Part shown: one piece after another, positions 18,960 through 27,736 of the stretch | How positions within the stretch are numbered: position 1 is the stretch's first letter | Layout of the letters: every line of letters begins with the position of its first letter | Origin: Planctomycetota bacterium | GTDB taxonomy: Bacteria; Planctomycetota; Planctomycetia; JALXBF01 | DNA length: 55,891 bases | NCBI GenBank assembly: GCA_026991575.1 | Contig: JALXBF010000104.1 | Location: forward strand, 1 to 55,891 | Direction of reading: 5' to 3' | Translations under genes and position numbers: made by a program | The notes under the pieces: generated by a model | What the model was told of the DNA's origin: nothing | The model's input: the letters and a program-made list of their open reading frames with translations, nothing else | Databases searched by the model: none

Positions 18960-20381
18960 GTGCGAACCGTCCTCGTATACATCCTCTGCTTGACGTTCAC
19001 CGCTTGTTTGTCCGCCCTCGGAAGTGAAGCAGATCGGCCCAACGTGTTGTTCTTTTTCACCGACGATCAGCGTCGGGACACGATCCACGCGCTTGGCAAC
19101 ACCTACATTGCAACGCCGAATATTGACCGCCTGGTGCAGGGGGGCGTGACGTTCACGAACTGCTACGTCCAGGGTTCGATGATCGGGGCCGTGTGCAAGC
19201 CGAGCCGGGAGATGCTCATGACCGGCCGGACGCTGTTCCACATCGACACGCGCGTACCGCTGTTGCCCGAAGTGTTCCGCCGGGCAGGCTATCAGACCTT
19301 TGCGACCGGCAAGATGCACGGTGCCCGGCCGTACTTCAATCGCATGTTCGAATCGGGCGACGAACTGTTCTTCGGCGGAATGGGTAGTCACACGAAGTTG
19401 ATGGTGTGGGACTACGATCCGAGTGGCCGGTACCCTCGCGAGCGTCGGCATCGGATCGCTGGCTTCAGCAGCGAGGTTTTTACAGACGCTGCGATCCGAT
19501 TCCTCCGCCGGCGCGACCGTTCCCGCCCTTTCTTCCTGTACCTCTCGTTTACCGCCCCTCACGACCCGCGCACGCCGCCGGAACCGTTTGCCTCCATGTA
19601 TCGGCCGTCAGGAATGCCTTTGCCTGCCAACTTCATGAGCCTGCATCCTTTTCATAACGGATGGATGACCGGACGAGACGAACGGCTGGCACCCTGGCCG
19701 CGCACGCCTGAAGTAATCCGCCAGCACCTCGCCGACTACTACGGCATGATCACCCACCTGGACGCTCAGATCGGGCGCGTGCTGGCCGAACTTGAGCGAA
19801 CCGGAGATCTGCAACGGACTGTCATCGTGTTCGCTTCCGACAACGGCCTCGCCATCGGGAGCCACGGTCTGATGGGCAAACAGAACCTGTACGAACACAG
19901 CTCGGGAGTCCCTCTGGTGTTCGCCGGACCGGGTATCCCGCACGGGGAAAGACGCGATGCGCTGGTGTACCTGCTGGATATCTTCCCGACGTTGTGCGAG
20001 CTTGCGGGCATCGACGTGCCGGACACCGTGGAAGGCAAGAGCCTGGTTCCTGTGATCCGGGGAGAATGCGAGCGCGTTCGCGAGACACTGTACACGGCGT
20101 ACCAGGTCCAGCGGGCGGTGCGCGACCAACGCTGGAAGCTCATCCGCTACACGCACATCAACAAGACGCAGCTCTTTGACCTCAGCGTGGACCCGTACGA
20201 GCTGCGCGACCTGTCGAACGATCCGTCGTACCGGACTCACGTTGACCGGTTACTTTCCGAGCTGCGCCGCTGGCAGGAACGACTCGATGACCCGCAGCCG
20301 CTGACAACCGATCGACCCGCCGATCCGACGTTCACCCCGCCGACTGCCAACGGGCGCGGCTCTGCTTCTGGGCGGATGTAG
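18960..20381 (+). CDS. secreted sulfatase (formylglycine-type)
   Basis: A type I sulfatase of about 473 residues, hydrolysing sulfate esters, probably on polysaccharides. A signal peptide (LVYILCLTFTACLSALGS) is followed by the metal-binding start NVLFFFTDDQ (Asp35, Asp36). The maturation motif is CKPSR with Cys79, so the enzyme is cysteine-type and needs formylglycine-generating enzyme, which is not in this window. The later metal ligand block is FASDNGLAIGSHG. The start is GTG at 18960, preceded by GAGGAGAAC. The frame opens at 18909, but that extension lacks a ribosome site and would bury the signal peptide. It forms an operon with the Tat-exported protein upstream. Confidence 0.9.
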   Translation: MRTVLVYILCLTFTACLSALGSEADRPNVLFFFTDDQRRDTIHALGNTYIATPNIDRLVQGGVTFTNCYVQGSMIGAVCKPSREMLMTGRTLFHIDTRVPLLPEVFRRAGYQTFATGKMHGARPYFNRMFESGDELFFGGMGSHTKLMVWDYDPSGRYPRERRHRIAGFSSEVFTDAAIRFLRRRDRSRPFFLYLSFTAPHDPRTPPEPFASMYRPSGMPLPANFMSLHPFHNGWMTGRDERLAPWPRTPEVIRQHLADYYGMITHLDAQIGRVLAELERTGDLQRTVIVFASDNGLAIGSHGLMGKQNLYEHSSGVPLVFAGPGIPHGERRDALVYLLDIFPTLCELAGIDVPDTVEGKSLVPVIRGECERVRETLYTAYQVQRAVRDQRWKLIRYTHINKTQLFDLSVDPYELRDLSNDPSYRTHVDRLLSELRRWQERLDDPQPLTTDRPADPTFTPPTANGRGSASGRM

Positions 20382-20916
20382 CGCGGCCGACCGTCTCGAT
20401 CAGCTCTTACGCCAGCTCCGCCAGAACCCGGCGGGGAACCGACGGAGACCACGGCGCGTGCGCCGCGGCTGACGCGAGAGCCGTAACGTGCGCCGGCGAC
20501 AACGCAAAGGCGACCTACTTCGAGCGGGCCGGGGGGGCTTTGTATTGTCCCGTCGGGAGGTTAATTGAATAGCACCGGCGGCATCTCCTTCCGAGGCGGC
20601 AGGGCAACAAGGAAGCTCGAAAGGGGCCCGCGGACGCTACGGCATCAGCCTCCGGCCGGGTGGGCGTAAAGCGCCCCGCGGCCCGGTTGACGTAGGCTTT
20701 CCGTTCAGTGTGTCTCCGGTGCGCCTGTCACCAAGACCGCGCCGGGCATCAGGCCAACCGATGGCACGAACGCGACGCCGAAGCACCGTGCCGGCCAACC
20801 CTGTGTGCTGCAAATGCCGGAATGCCCCCCGCCGAGGCGCTCACTTGGCATGAGAGCAGAATTGTCGCTTGCAGCCGCTGTTTAGCCAGTGGATGGCTGC
20901 CCGGGCACCGGTTCGC
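20382..20916. other. gene-free convergent region with hairpins
   Basis: About 535 bp between convergent genes. It contains the palindrome GGCGCGTGCGCC near 20454, a stem GGGCG/CGCCC with loop TAAAG near 20660 inside a CCGG-rich inverted repeat, and one copy of the dispersed motif at 20561-20588. No gene is visible. Confidence 0.4.
20561..20588 (-). repeat. dispersed short motif, copy 2
   Basis: Reads AATTGAATAGCACCGGCGG followed by CATCTCC. It matches copy 3 at 33177-33206 (ATTGGATAGC ... GGCGCATCTCC) and, less fully, copy 1 at 17051-17076. It lies between the sulfatase and the giant membrane-protein gene. Confidence 0.5.
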
Positions 20917-23900
20917 TCACCGGTCCCAGTGGCGTACCCTGCGCAGCCATTCGACGACCTGCTCGCGATGTGCTTCGACATACGCGAAGAAGGCCAGGAG
21001 AACGATGCCGAGCAATAGACCACTCAGGTACCACAGCCAGGTCCACGCCAGGACCATCGTCGCATGCCAGACCATCGCAAGCAGTGCCAGCAGCACGCCG
21101 CCGACACCAGAAACCACGTAACTCAACACGCTGGCGGCCAGCCCGAAACCAACCAGCCCAAGCGAGACGACCAGCAACAGTAGTGGCGACCAAAACGCCT
21201 CACCCAAACTGCGCACGAACACATCAACACAGCTCGCCGCATACGACACCATCAATGCCGCGTAGCGCAGCGCCGTTCGCTGCGCCGGGGAAAGCTGCCG
21301 CCTGTAGTGCTGCACGGCAATCAGGACCGCGATCGCTGCAGGCCAGACGATCACCTGCGGGTGGCGGTACCAGGTCCCGGGGAAATGTCGCTCGACAAAC
21401 ACGACGTACGTCATCACGGCAAACACGTACGCGGCAGCGGACAACAACCGGTTGCGTCTCAACGTTCCGCTGACGCCGTACAGGACCGCGGCCAGCGCTG
21501 TGGTGGCGTGGGGCGGTACCCTGGTGTCCACCACAAGGTGGCTCAGCATCGCCAGCACGGGCAACAGGGCAGCGTTGATTTCCAAAGCTCCTGGCACGGT
21601 CGGGATCCGGCGTCGCGAAAGGTACTCACCCAGCCCCCCGCCCACGATCGCTAGCCCGAGGAAGACCAATGGCAGATACGGGCGAATCCGTCCCGTGAAC
21701 AACTCGGGCCACACCAGGTATGCGTGGTACAGCATGCCACACAGCACCGCTTCAGCCGCATACACGTAGATCGTGCGTTGACGCTCGCTCAGTCCGAACG
21801 GGTCGGCGCCCTTGAGCACGGCAAGTGCCAGCAGGCCGACAGCTCCGGCCGCTAAACCGATCAGCGGACCCCACTGATACACGGGGCCGGAGGCAACGGG
21901 CGCTGCGCCGAATCCCGTCACGCCCCAGAGTGTGCTGACGGCAACCACGCCGAGCGCCGCGTCCACAAGGGCGGCAATCCGCGAAGGCACCAGCCACTCG
22001 CCGAGCCGCAGGCCAAAGCGATGCAAGCCCAGGGCAAGCACGGAGGCCACAATCCAGATCGCCGTGACCGCGGCTGCCAGATGCTCAGCCGTGTTGCCGA
22101 TCCAGCGACCGGTGACGGCCAACTGAGCTGCGGCCATCACTCCAACACTGGCTAGCACAATTGCCGCGACCTGCAACGGGCGCCGAAGCCGGTCCACGGC
22201 CATGAATCCCACGCCAAACGCTTGCGCGACAGCCGCCTGAGCGACGGCCACCGCCGTGGACCATCCAAGTGGCGAACTGCGGACCTGCGGCGACGCCAGG
22301 TACCACGCTGCCAGGTACGCCACGACAAGGCCGAGCAACGACTGTCCAACCACCAACACCACCTCGACCCAGCCGAACGCCTCTGCCGCCGACAGGCTCA
22401 CCGTTCTCAGGAGCAGAAGCTTTCGGCTCGTTAGCAGCTGCCGGTACAGAATCCCGATCGAGAGCAGGTATGCCGCGAGCGTCGTCGCCAGCAGGCCAAC
22501 ATAGGCCGTGGTCCCAGCCCGTACCACATATGTGGTGATCAGCACGACCGAGCCTGAGGCGTGGACGTACAGCCATCCGGCTGCACCGAGCCAGACACGG
22601 GCGGCATCCAGCAGCAATAACCCCGTTGCAACCAGCGCGACCACGCCGGCCACGCCCGTCCAGAACTCCACGGTCCCGGCCCCGAAACTCAGCCATGCTA
22701 GGGGGGCCATCAGGGCACCCGCGCACCCCGACCATTCCACCCACGCCACGATGAACAGCAGTCGAAGGCCAGTGCGTGGCCCCATGGTGCCGGCCAGCAC
22801 GAGTGCCCACAGTGCCGTTAGCGCCGTGGCCCAGACGTGGCCGATCGCCGCGGCCGATGGCGTCGTCGCACCAAGCACAAGAGCCATGCGGGCCCCGAAT
22901 GCCCCGAGCGCTGCAGCCACAGCAGCTGCCCAACGGAGACGGCTCCGATCGCTGAGTGCGAACACGTACCAAAACACGGTTGCCAGGAGGGCCGGGACCC
23001 AGTATGCAGCCGCTGACACGTGCAGCTTGCCCAGATCGAAACCTGGGCTTAGTGTCCGGGCCACACGCGGAGGCAGGCTGTCAGGAAACAGGTTGCTGAG
23101 CACAACGTGCAACCAGCGTATGCCTGCCGCGATCGGGGCCGTGAATGCTCCCCACGCGATGACGGCCAGCAGCACGCCAGCGTAGGCCTCTTTGTCCCAG
23201 ATCCGAACGCCCCTGCGGGCAATATCGTCGGCCGGCCGGGACGCATAGGTAACCAGCAATGCGTGCATCCCCAGGATCGTGATCGTCGCAGCCCGCAGCG
23301 TGGCCGCGTCCAGCTTCGGGACCCATGTCTGGATGACCGTCAGCAAGAGCAGGGTGGAGACTGGAACCACCGTCAGGTGGTAGTCCGGCCAATGCCTGAA
23401 GGCCAGACGGCGTCCCGTCAGGGACCAGGCCAAGAGGGCAATTCCGTATGCTGCGGCCAGGACAGTCAGCCCGATCGGTTCGACGGGTGCCAGGTCGCTG
23501 GCAGCCACGGCAACCAGCGCCGGGGCGAAAAGAAGCAGCAGTCCGTAAGCGGCGCAGCCGTGCAGAATCAGGCGGAACAGTGCGGGGGGAGCGGGGACCG
23601 ACGCGGCCGCCAGCCTGAGCCTTATTGCCGCGACCAATGCCACCAGGCTGGCGAACAGCAGACTCCAGCACGCGGGATAGCCCCCCCACTGCAGAAGTGT
23701 TAGCGGCGATGCCACGATCATCTTCCGCAACGGTGCGACAGACCACAGCACGGGCCCGGCGGCAAGCGCTGCGGAAATCGCGACCGGCACCTGCAGACCA
23801 CGCCGGTACAGGGTGGACGGCGACTCAACTGCCACGAGCACCAGCGCGATGAGGACCAGCGTCGCGGGCCGCTCGATGAGGAGCAATGTCCGAGGAAGTG

Positions 23901-26169
23901 GCTGCAGCGTGCCAGGGGCAGCTTCAAGCAGTCTCGCAGCACCAGGCAAAGCTGTGTCGGCGAGGGTCAGGATGGCGATCAACACGGCCAGCAGCAGCGG
24001 CAACAGCCGTTTTTCCGATGCTGGCCCCTTGTCTTGAGCGAGCGGATTCGGCCATCCGCCGGTTCCCATTGCGCTTGTGAGCCGGTGCCACAAGTACGTT
24101 GCCCACTGATGGACCAACAGTGTCGGTGTTTCGGGTCGTGGCAACCGCCGTGCCAGTCCCCGCATGAGCGGATCGGCCACGGCGCTGACAAGCCACGCCG
24201 CCAACAGCAGCCAGCGGACCGGGGTTGAGGATGGCAGCCAGGTGCCCCCCCACTGTTTAACCAACGCCCACACGGCAAAGGAAACCATTGGAACGGCCGG
24301 GGAGGAAAGAGCGCGGCCGAGGATGAAACGTCCCTGGACGTAGCTGAGCGCCAGCGCAGCGGTCAGCACGGCGGCCACGGCCCCGATCGGTTCGATGTAT
24401 GGTGGCAGGAATGTGATCAACCGAACGGATATGCCGTAGTCACGGAGACTGGCGGTTCCGGCGTGGAGGATGGCGCCGGTTGCCAGGAGGAGCGAGCAGC
24501 CCATGACGACAAGCTCGTTGCCGTGCACCACACGCGGGTGCACAAGCACGGCCAGCGGCTCGGGCAGCCGGCGCGCAAGCCAGCGGAGCAACATGGCAAC
24601 CGGCTCGACTGCGGCGGCCACCCCCACGGCCACCAGCAGCGGCCGCCAGAGGTCGTTGCATTGTGCGAGCAGTTTTCCGACAAGAGGGGTGTCGCTGAGC
24701 AAGTCCGCTGACACGACATAGCGGCCCAGGGCCACGTAGGCAGTGGCCAGCAGAAGCTGCCCCAGCTGTGCCAGTCCGAAGTGTTGCACCAGGGCGGCGT
24801 ACAGCAGGCCGACGGCTGCCAGTGCGCCCGCAACACCTGCGGCTACCGGAGGCCTGGCCCAGGAAGCCGCCACAGCGGCTGCGACAAGCAACCAGCATGA
24901 CAGGAGTGCGGCCAGGCGCAAGGTACGCCAGGGTTGTCTCAACTGAGCAGGCGGCAATTCCTGCTCGATGACGGCTGCTACACCGAGTGCCAGGAGTGCG
25001 TAGGCCAGGGGCCGACTGCCCAACAACGGGTCTGATACGCTGAGATCTGCAATCACAAGAAGCAAGAACGTTGACCCCAGGTGCAGAGCGGGCGTGATTG
25101 CCCGAGCGAACGATTCGCCGGGCAAACGGCGGTACCGGGGGAGGGCGACACATAGCCAGAGAATGTTGGCCCCAAGGATAGCGGTGGCCACAACCAGTTC
25201 AAGGTTCAGTCGCGGCAGCCGCCGGGTGAGTAGGACGGCCAGCAGCATTGCCACTGCCGGTGCCAAAAGGCCGAAGACGTGCAACAGCGGGTTATCGCGT
25301 GCGATGATCGGCGCGGTCAAGCGGAGCAGCACGAAGAACACGGCGGTGGTGGCTGCGAGCGAAATCAACAGCGTTTGGGCGGCAGGCCAGTCGGAAGTTG
25401 CAAGGCCGCGCATGGCGACGGCCAGTGTCAGAGGCACGAGCAAGTGTCCGACCGTGGCTAGAGCACCGGTCGTGACCGGCGTTTGCCAGCGTCGCGCCGT
25501 GTACGCCGCGCTGGCCAACATCGCGACGGCCGGCAGGCTGAACAGCAGCGTCCGTATCAGCTGCTGCTCAGCGAACTCGTGCCACAGGCTGACGGCCAGG
25601 GCGAGGGAACTGGTCAGGATGAGCAGGCCCGCGATCAGTTCGCCGACGTGAACGTTTGCTTCGCGGAGCCGGTTGGCTAGAGCCTGCCACGTGCCCGTTT
25701 CTTGCGCTCTGGGCGCTGCTGCTGCCGGTGTAGGTCTGGCTGCCGGAAGGCCGGTACCGACGGTGGCTCGCTGAGGTTGAGGCTCGGCAGTTGGTCGGCT
25801 GGCTGATACACGAGGGCTTGGCCTGGCGGGTGTTGGCGCTTTTTGTCGGTCGGTCGTAGCCGGGGTGGTGTCGCCGAACTTCTGTAAGTCTCGCGCGAGC
25901 GTCTCTGCGAGACCGGCTGACGCGGCGAACCGTGCCCATCGAAGGACGACGATCCGCGTAGGCCCGCCGACGGGGTAACCGCACTGCGCGCAGAAGCGGT
26001 CGCGACGCCGCAAGGGAAACGCGCAGTTTTCACAGCGAGGTGTGCCGCGGATCAGCCGCCACAACGCTCTAACCATCCGGTAAGCGATCCAGATGACCAG
26101 AAGCGGCAGTGCCACGTACAAGGAGAATGCCAACACCAGGATTTCGAGGTCCGCCATCGGTGGCACCAT
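20917..26169 (-). CDS. giant polytopic membrane protein with N-terminal zinc ribbon (DUF2339-like)
   Basis: A 1,750-residue protein, almost entirely hydrophobic, with several dozen predicted membrane segments. One helix (residues 8-35) precedes a zinc ribbon with Cys46, Cys49, Cys60 and Cys63 (CENC...CAQC). A linker rich in Pro, Ala, Thr and Arg follows (about 95-165). The segment LANRLREANVHVGELIAGLL then opens the multi-span region, as in very large DUF2339-type membrane proteins. No transporter or enzyme motif is visible. An in-frame ATG four codons later (26157, MADLEI) is an equally good start; neither has a clear ribosome site. An extended -10 promoter lies about 100 bp upstream. The C-terminus is basic (EWLRRVRHWDR). 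The role is unknown. Confidence 0.75.
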   Translation of the reverse strand: MVPPMADLEILVLAFSLYVALPLLVIWIAYRMVRALWRLIRGTPRCENCAFPLRRRDRFCAQCGYPVGGPTRIVVLRWARFAASAGLAETLARDLQKFGDTTPATTDRQKAPTPARPSPRVSASRPTAEPQPQRATVGTGLPAARPTPAAAAPRAQETGTWQALANRLREANVHVGELIAGLLILTSSLALAVSLWHEFAEQQLIRTLLFSLPAVAMLASAAYTARRWQTPVTTGALATVGHLLVPLTLAVAMRGLATSDWPAAQTLLISLAATTAVFFVLLRLTAPIIARDNPLLHVFGLLAPAVAMLLAVLLTRRLPRLNLELVVATAILGANILWLCVALPRYRRLPGESFARAITPALHLGSTFLLLVIADLSVSDPLLGSRPLAYALLALGVAAVIEQELPPAQLRQPWRTLRLAALLSCWLLVAAAVAASWARPPVAAGVAGALAAVGLLYAALVQHFGLAQLGQLLLATAYVALGRYVVSADLLSDTPLVGKLLAQCNDLWRPLLVAVGVAAAVEPVAMLLRWLARRLPEPLAVLVHPRVVHGNELVVMGCSLLLATGAILHAGTASLRDYGISVRLITFLPPYIEPIGAVAAVLTAALALSYVQGRFILGRALSSPAVPMVSFAVWALVKQWGGTWLPSSTPVRWLLLAAWLVSAVADPLMRGLARRLPRPETPTLLVHQWATYLWHRLTSAMGTGGWPNPLAQDKGPASEKRLLPLLLAVLIAILTLADTALPGAARLLEAAPGTLQPLPRTLLLIERPATLVLIALVLVAVESPSTLYRRGLQVPVAISAALAAGPVLWSVAPLRKMIVASPLTLLQWGGYPACWSLLFASLVALVAAIRLRLAAASVPAPPALFRLILHGCAAYGLLLLFAPALVAVAASDLAPVEPIGLTVLAAAYGIALLAWSLTGRRLAFRHWPDYHLTVVPVSTLLLLTVIQTWVPKLDAATLRAATITILGMHALLVTYASRPADDIARRGVRIWDKEAYAGVLLAVIAWGAFTAPIAAGIRWLHVVLSNLFPDSLPPRVARTLSPGFDLGKLHVSAAAYWVPALLATVFWYVFALSDRSRLRWAAAVAAALGAFGARMALVLGATTPSAAAIGHVWATALTALWALVLAGTMGPRTGLRLLFIVAWVEWSGCAGALMAPLAWLSFGAGTVEFWTGVAGVVALVATGLLLLDAARVWLGAAGWLYVHASGSVVLITTYVVRAGTTAYVGLLATTLAAYLLSIGILYRQLLTSRKLLLLRTVSLSAAEAFGWVEVVLVVGQSLLGLVVAYLAAWYLASPQVRSSPLGWSTAVAVAQAAVAQAFGVGFMAVDRLRRPLQVAAIVLASVGVMAAAQLAVTGRWIGNTAEHLAAAVTAIWIVASVLALGLHRFGLRLGEWLVPSRIAALVDAALGVVAVSTLWGVTGFGAAPVASGPVYQWGPLIGLAAGAVGLLALAVLKGADPFGLSERQRTIYVYAAEAVLCGMLYHAYLVWPELFTGRIRPYLPLVFLGLAIVGGGLGEYLSRRRIPTVPGALEINAALLPVLAMLSHLVVDTRVPPHATTALAAVLYGVSGTLRRNRLLSAAAYVFAVMTYVVFVERHFPGTWYRHPQVIVWPAAIAVLIAVQHYRRQLSPAQRTALRYAALMVSYAASCVDVFVRSLGEAFWSPLLLLVVSLGLVGFGLAASVLSYVVSGVGGVLLALLAMVWHATMVLAWTWLWYLSGLLLGIVLLAFFAYVEAHREQVVEWLRRVRHWDR

Positions 26170-26263
26170 GCTGGGGCTTTTCAGAGGTGGCGGACAGGAT
26201 CGTGTGGCTATCCCCTGCGGGGGGGACGGTCCGTAAGGTCCGGGCCGGCGACCGGAATCGACC

Positions 26264-26279
26264 CGGTGGGATTATAGCA
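26264..26279 (-). promoter_or_regulatory. extended -10 promoter for the giant membrane-protein gene
   Basis: The minus strand reads TGCTATAAT (26279-26271), a perfect -10 hexamer with the extended TGn element. It is correctly oriented for the gene starting at 26169. No good -35 is evident, as expected for extended -10 promoters. Transcription would begin near 26264, giving a leader of about 95 nt. Confidence 0.55.
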
Positions 26280-26633
26280 GACCCGCGCGCCGGCTGCGCC
26301 CCAAGCATTCGGAGCCGCGTCAGCTGTCGTGCCAGAGGAGCCGTCCAACTCGGCATGGCCGATCGTTTTCACCCCGGGATCAGTTCTCTCTCGTTGGTCC
26401 TTCTCACCAACCAAGGGCCGTTACCTTGCAAGCATCGACCTGAAACAGGCCCACGCCCGCCTCGGGCGGCCTCAGTGCCAAACGAACAAAGTGAAGTACG
26501 GCCTATGAAAAGCGTGCAAATGGCCCGAAAAGGCTGGCTGGCACGGCGCCGAGAGGATTGCGCCAGCTGCGGCACACGCGTCGTTTTGTGCAGACAGTCT
26601 CGATACCGGCTCGCTTCCGTGAACGGGTTGACA

Positions 26634-26654
26634 AGAGAGAGAGAGAGGGAGAGA
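26634..26654. repeat. GA dinucleotide microsatellite
   Basis: A tract of about ten consecutive GA units with one interruption, about 185 bp upstream of the MauE-like start. It is unusual in this G+C-rich setting and could be a slippage-prone site upstream of the redox operon. Confidence 0.7.
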
Positions 26655-26836
26655 ATATAGCACCCGTCCGGGAACCCCGGGTTAGCACAAGCAGCTTGCG
26701 GCGCAACACACATCAGCGAGCGGACAACGAGAGGCGGCGCCGAGGCGGACCGTCGGGGTTTCGGGCAATCGCTGTCTGCGACCGGGCGTATCGGGGAATT
26801 GCGGCCGTTGGACGTAGGGTGCCCGGGGGGACGCGA

Positions 26837-27736
26837 ATGAGCCGGGCGCGTTGCGAGTCGAGGGTCCGCAAGCAGAGTGGCGCGCGGGGCAAATCTCTGG
26901 TGGCAGTAGCCGTCCGCGTCGCGGGTGTCGTGTTGCTCGTCGGAGGCGTCAGCAAGCTTTACCAAGCTACCGTCGAGCCTGTTTTCACACTTGCCGGAAT
27001 CGACTTGCCCCGCGCCGCCGGCGCGGCGGTAGGGATCGGCGAACTGGCAATGGCGACGGTTGCACTCAGCAGCCGTCGGCCCGCATCACTGGCACTGCCA
27101 CTGGCCCTGCTGTTTGCTGCCTTCTTCCTGACGCTGGTCAGTTTGTCCCCCGGTGAAGATTGCGGTTGCCTGGGGCCAATTCCCGTCAGCGCCACCACGC
27201 TGAAGTTCCTCGATCTTTCATTAGCGGCCGCCTTGCTGCTCGCGCACGTACACGTGTCGTCTGCTTCCAGGAGTTGGCGTCCTACTGCTGCTGTCCTGGT
27301 GTGGACCGTCCTGGCCGCGGGTGCGGCTGCTGCGTGGGTTGCGCCAGCCGAACCCCAAGCGATGCGGCTGGCTATACCCGATGACTTCCTCGGCCGCCCG
27401 ATCGGTGAGCTTGTCGGCAGGCAGGTGGGGATTCGTGACGTGGCGGTCGGCTACGTTGTCAACTCCGACTGTCTGCGCTGCGTGCAGCATGCATGGAACT
27501 ACCATCAGGAGGCACGCAAGCGTTACAGCCAGGCGGTGGCCCTCACGATACTCGACGTCGGCCACCGCCCTGAGCGTGTGCTGGCCGTATTCGGAGACAG
27601 CGTACGTCTCATGCACGCCAGGCCTGGTGTGGAGCTCGACGCATTGCCGTGGCTGATCTCCGTAGAAAGGGGAACGCTGGTGGATGTTCAGTCGGTGTCT
27701 CCGCATGAGGGGGCAAAGCGGGAGAGATGGCCGTGA
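26837..27736 (+). CDS. MauE/DoxX-like membrane protein fused to a CxxC periplasmic domain
   Basis: A protein of about 299 residues. The N-terminal half is a four-helix MauE/DoxX-type unit (VVLLVGGVSKLYQATVEPVF, GIGELAMATVALSS, ALLFAAFFLTLVSL) with the family's vicinal cysteines in EDCGCLGP (Cys109, Cys111). After a further membrane helix (about 150-168), the C-terminal part carries VVNSDCLRCVQHAW (Cys212, Cys215), which resembles a thioredoxin-like active site. MauE-type proteins handle disulfide formation or electron flow across the membrane. The ATG at 26837 is chosen because GGGGGGAC precedes it. The stop overlaps the next start by 10 bp, and four genes are packed together. A role as a disulfide exchanger for the Cys-rich protein two genes down is inference. 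Confidence 0.75.
   Translation: MSRARCESRVRKQSGARGKSLVAVAVRVAGVVLLVGGVSKLYQATVEPVFTLAGIDLPRAAGAAVGIGELAMATVALSSRRPASLALPLALLFAAFFLTLVSLSPGEDCGCLGPIPVSATTLKFLDLSLAAALLLAHVHVSSASRSWRPTAAVLVWTVLAAGAAAAWVAPAEPQAMRLAIPDDFLGRPIGELVGRQVGIRDVAVGYVVNSDCLRCVQHAWNYHQEARKRYSQAVALTILDVGHRPERVLAVFGDSVRLMHARPGVELDALPWLISVERGTLVDVQSVSPHEGAKRERWP

Larger units (their letters stand above)
26170..26836. other. divergent intergenic region
   Basis: About 670 bp between the giant gene (-) and the MauE-like operon (+). It holds the minus-strand promoter, a tRNA-minihelix-like inverted repeat (26244-26294) and a GA-repeat tract (26634-26654). A long plus frame (from 26558) runs into the MauE-like gene but its first 93 codons look non-coding. 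Confidence 0.5.
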
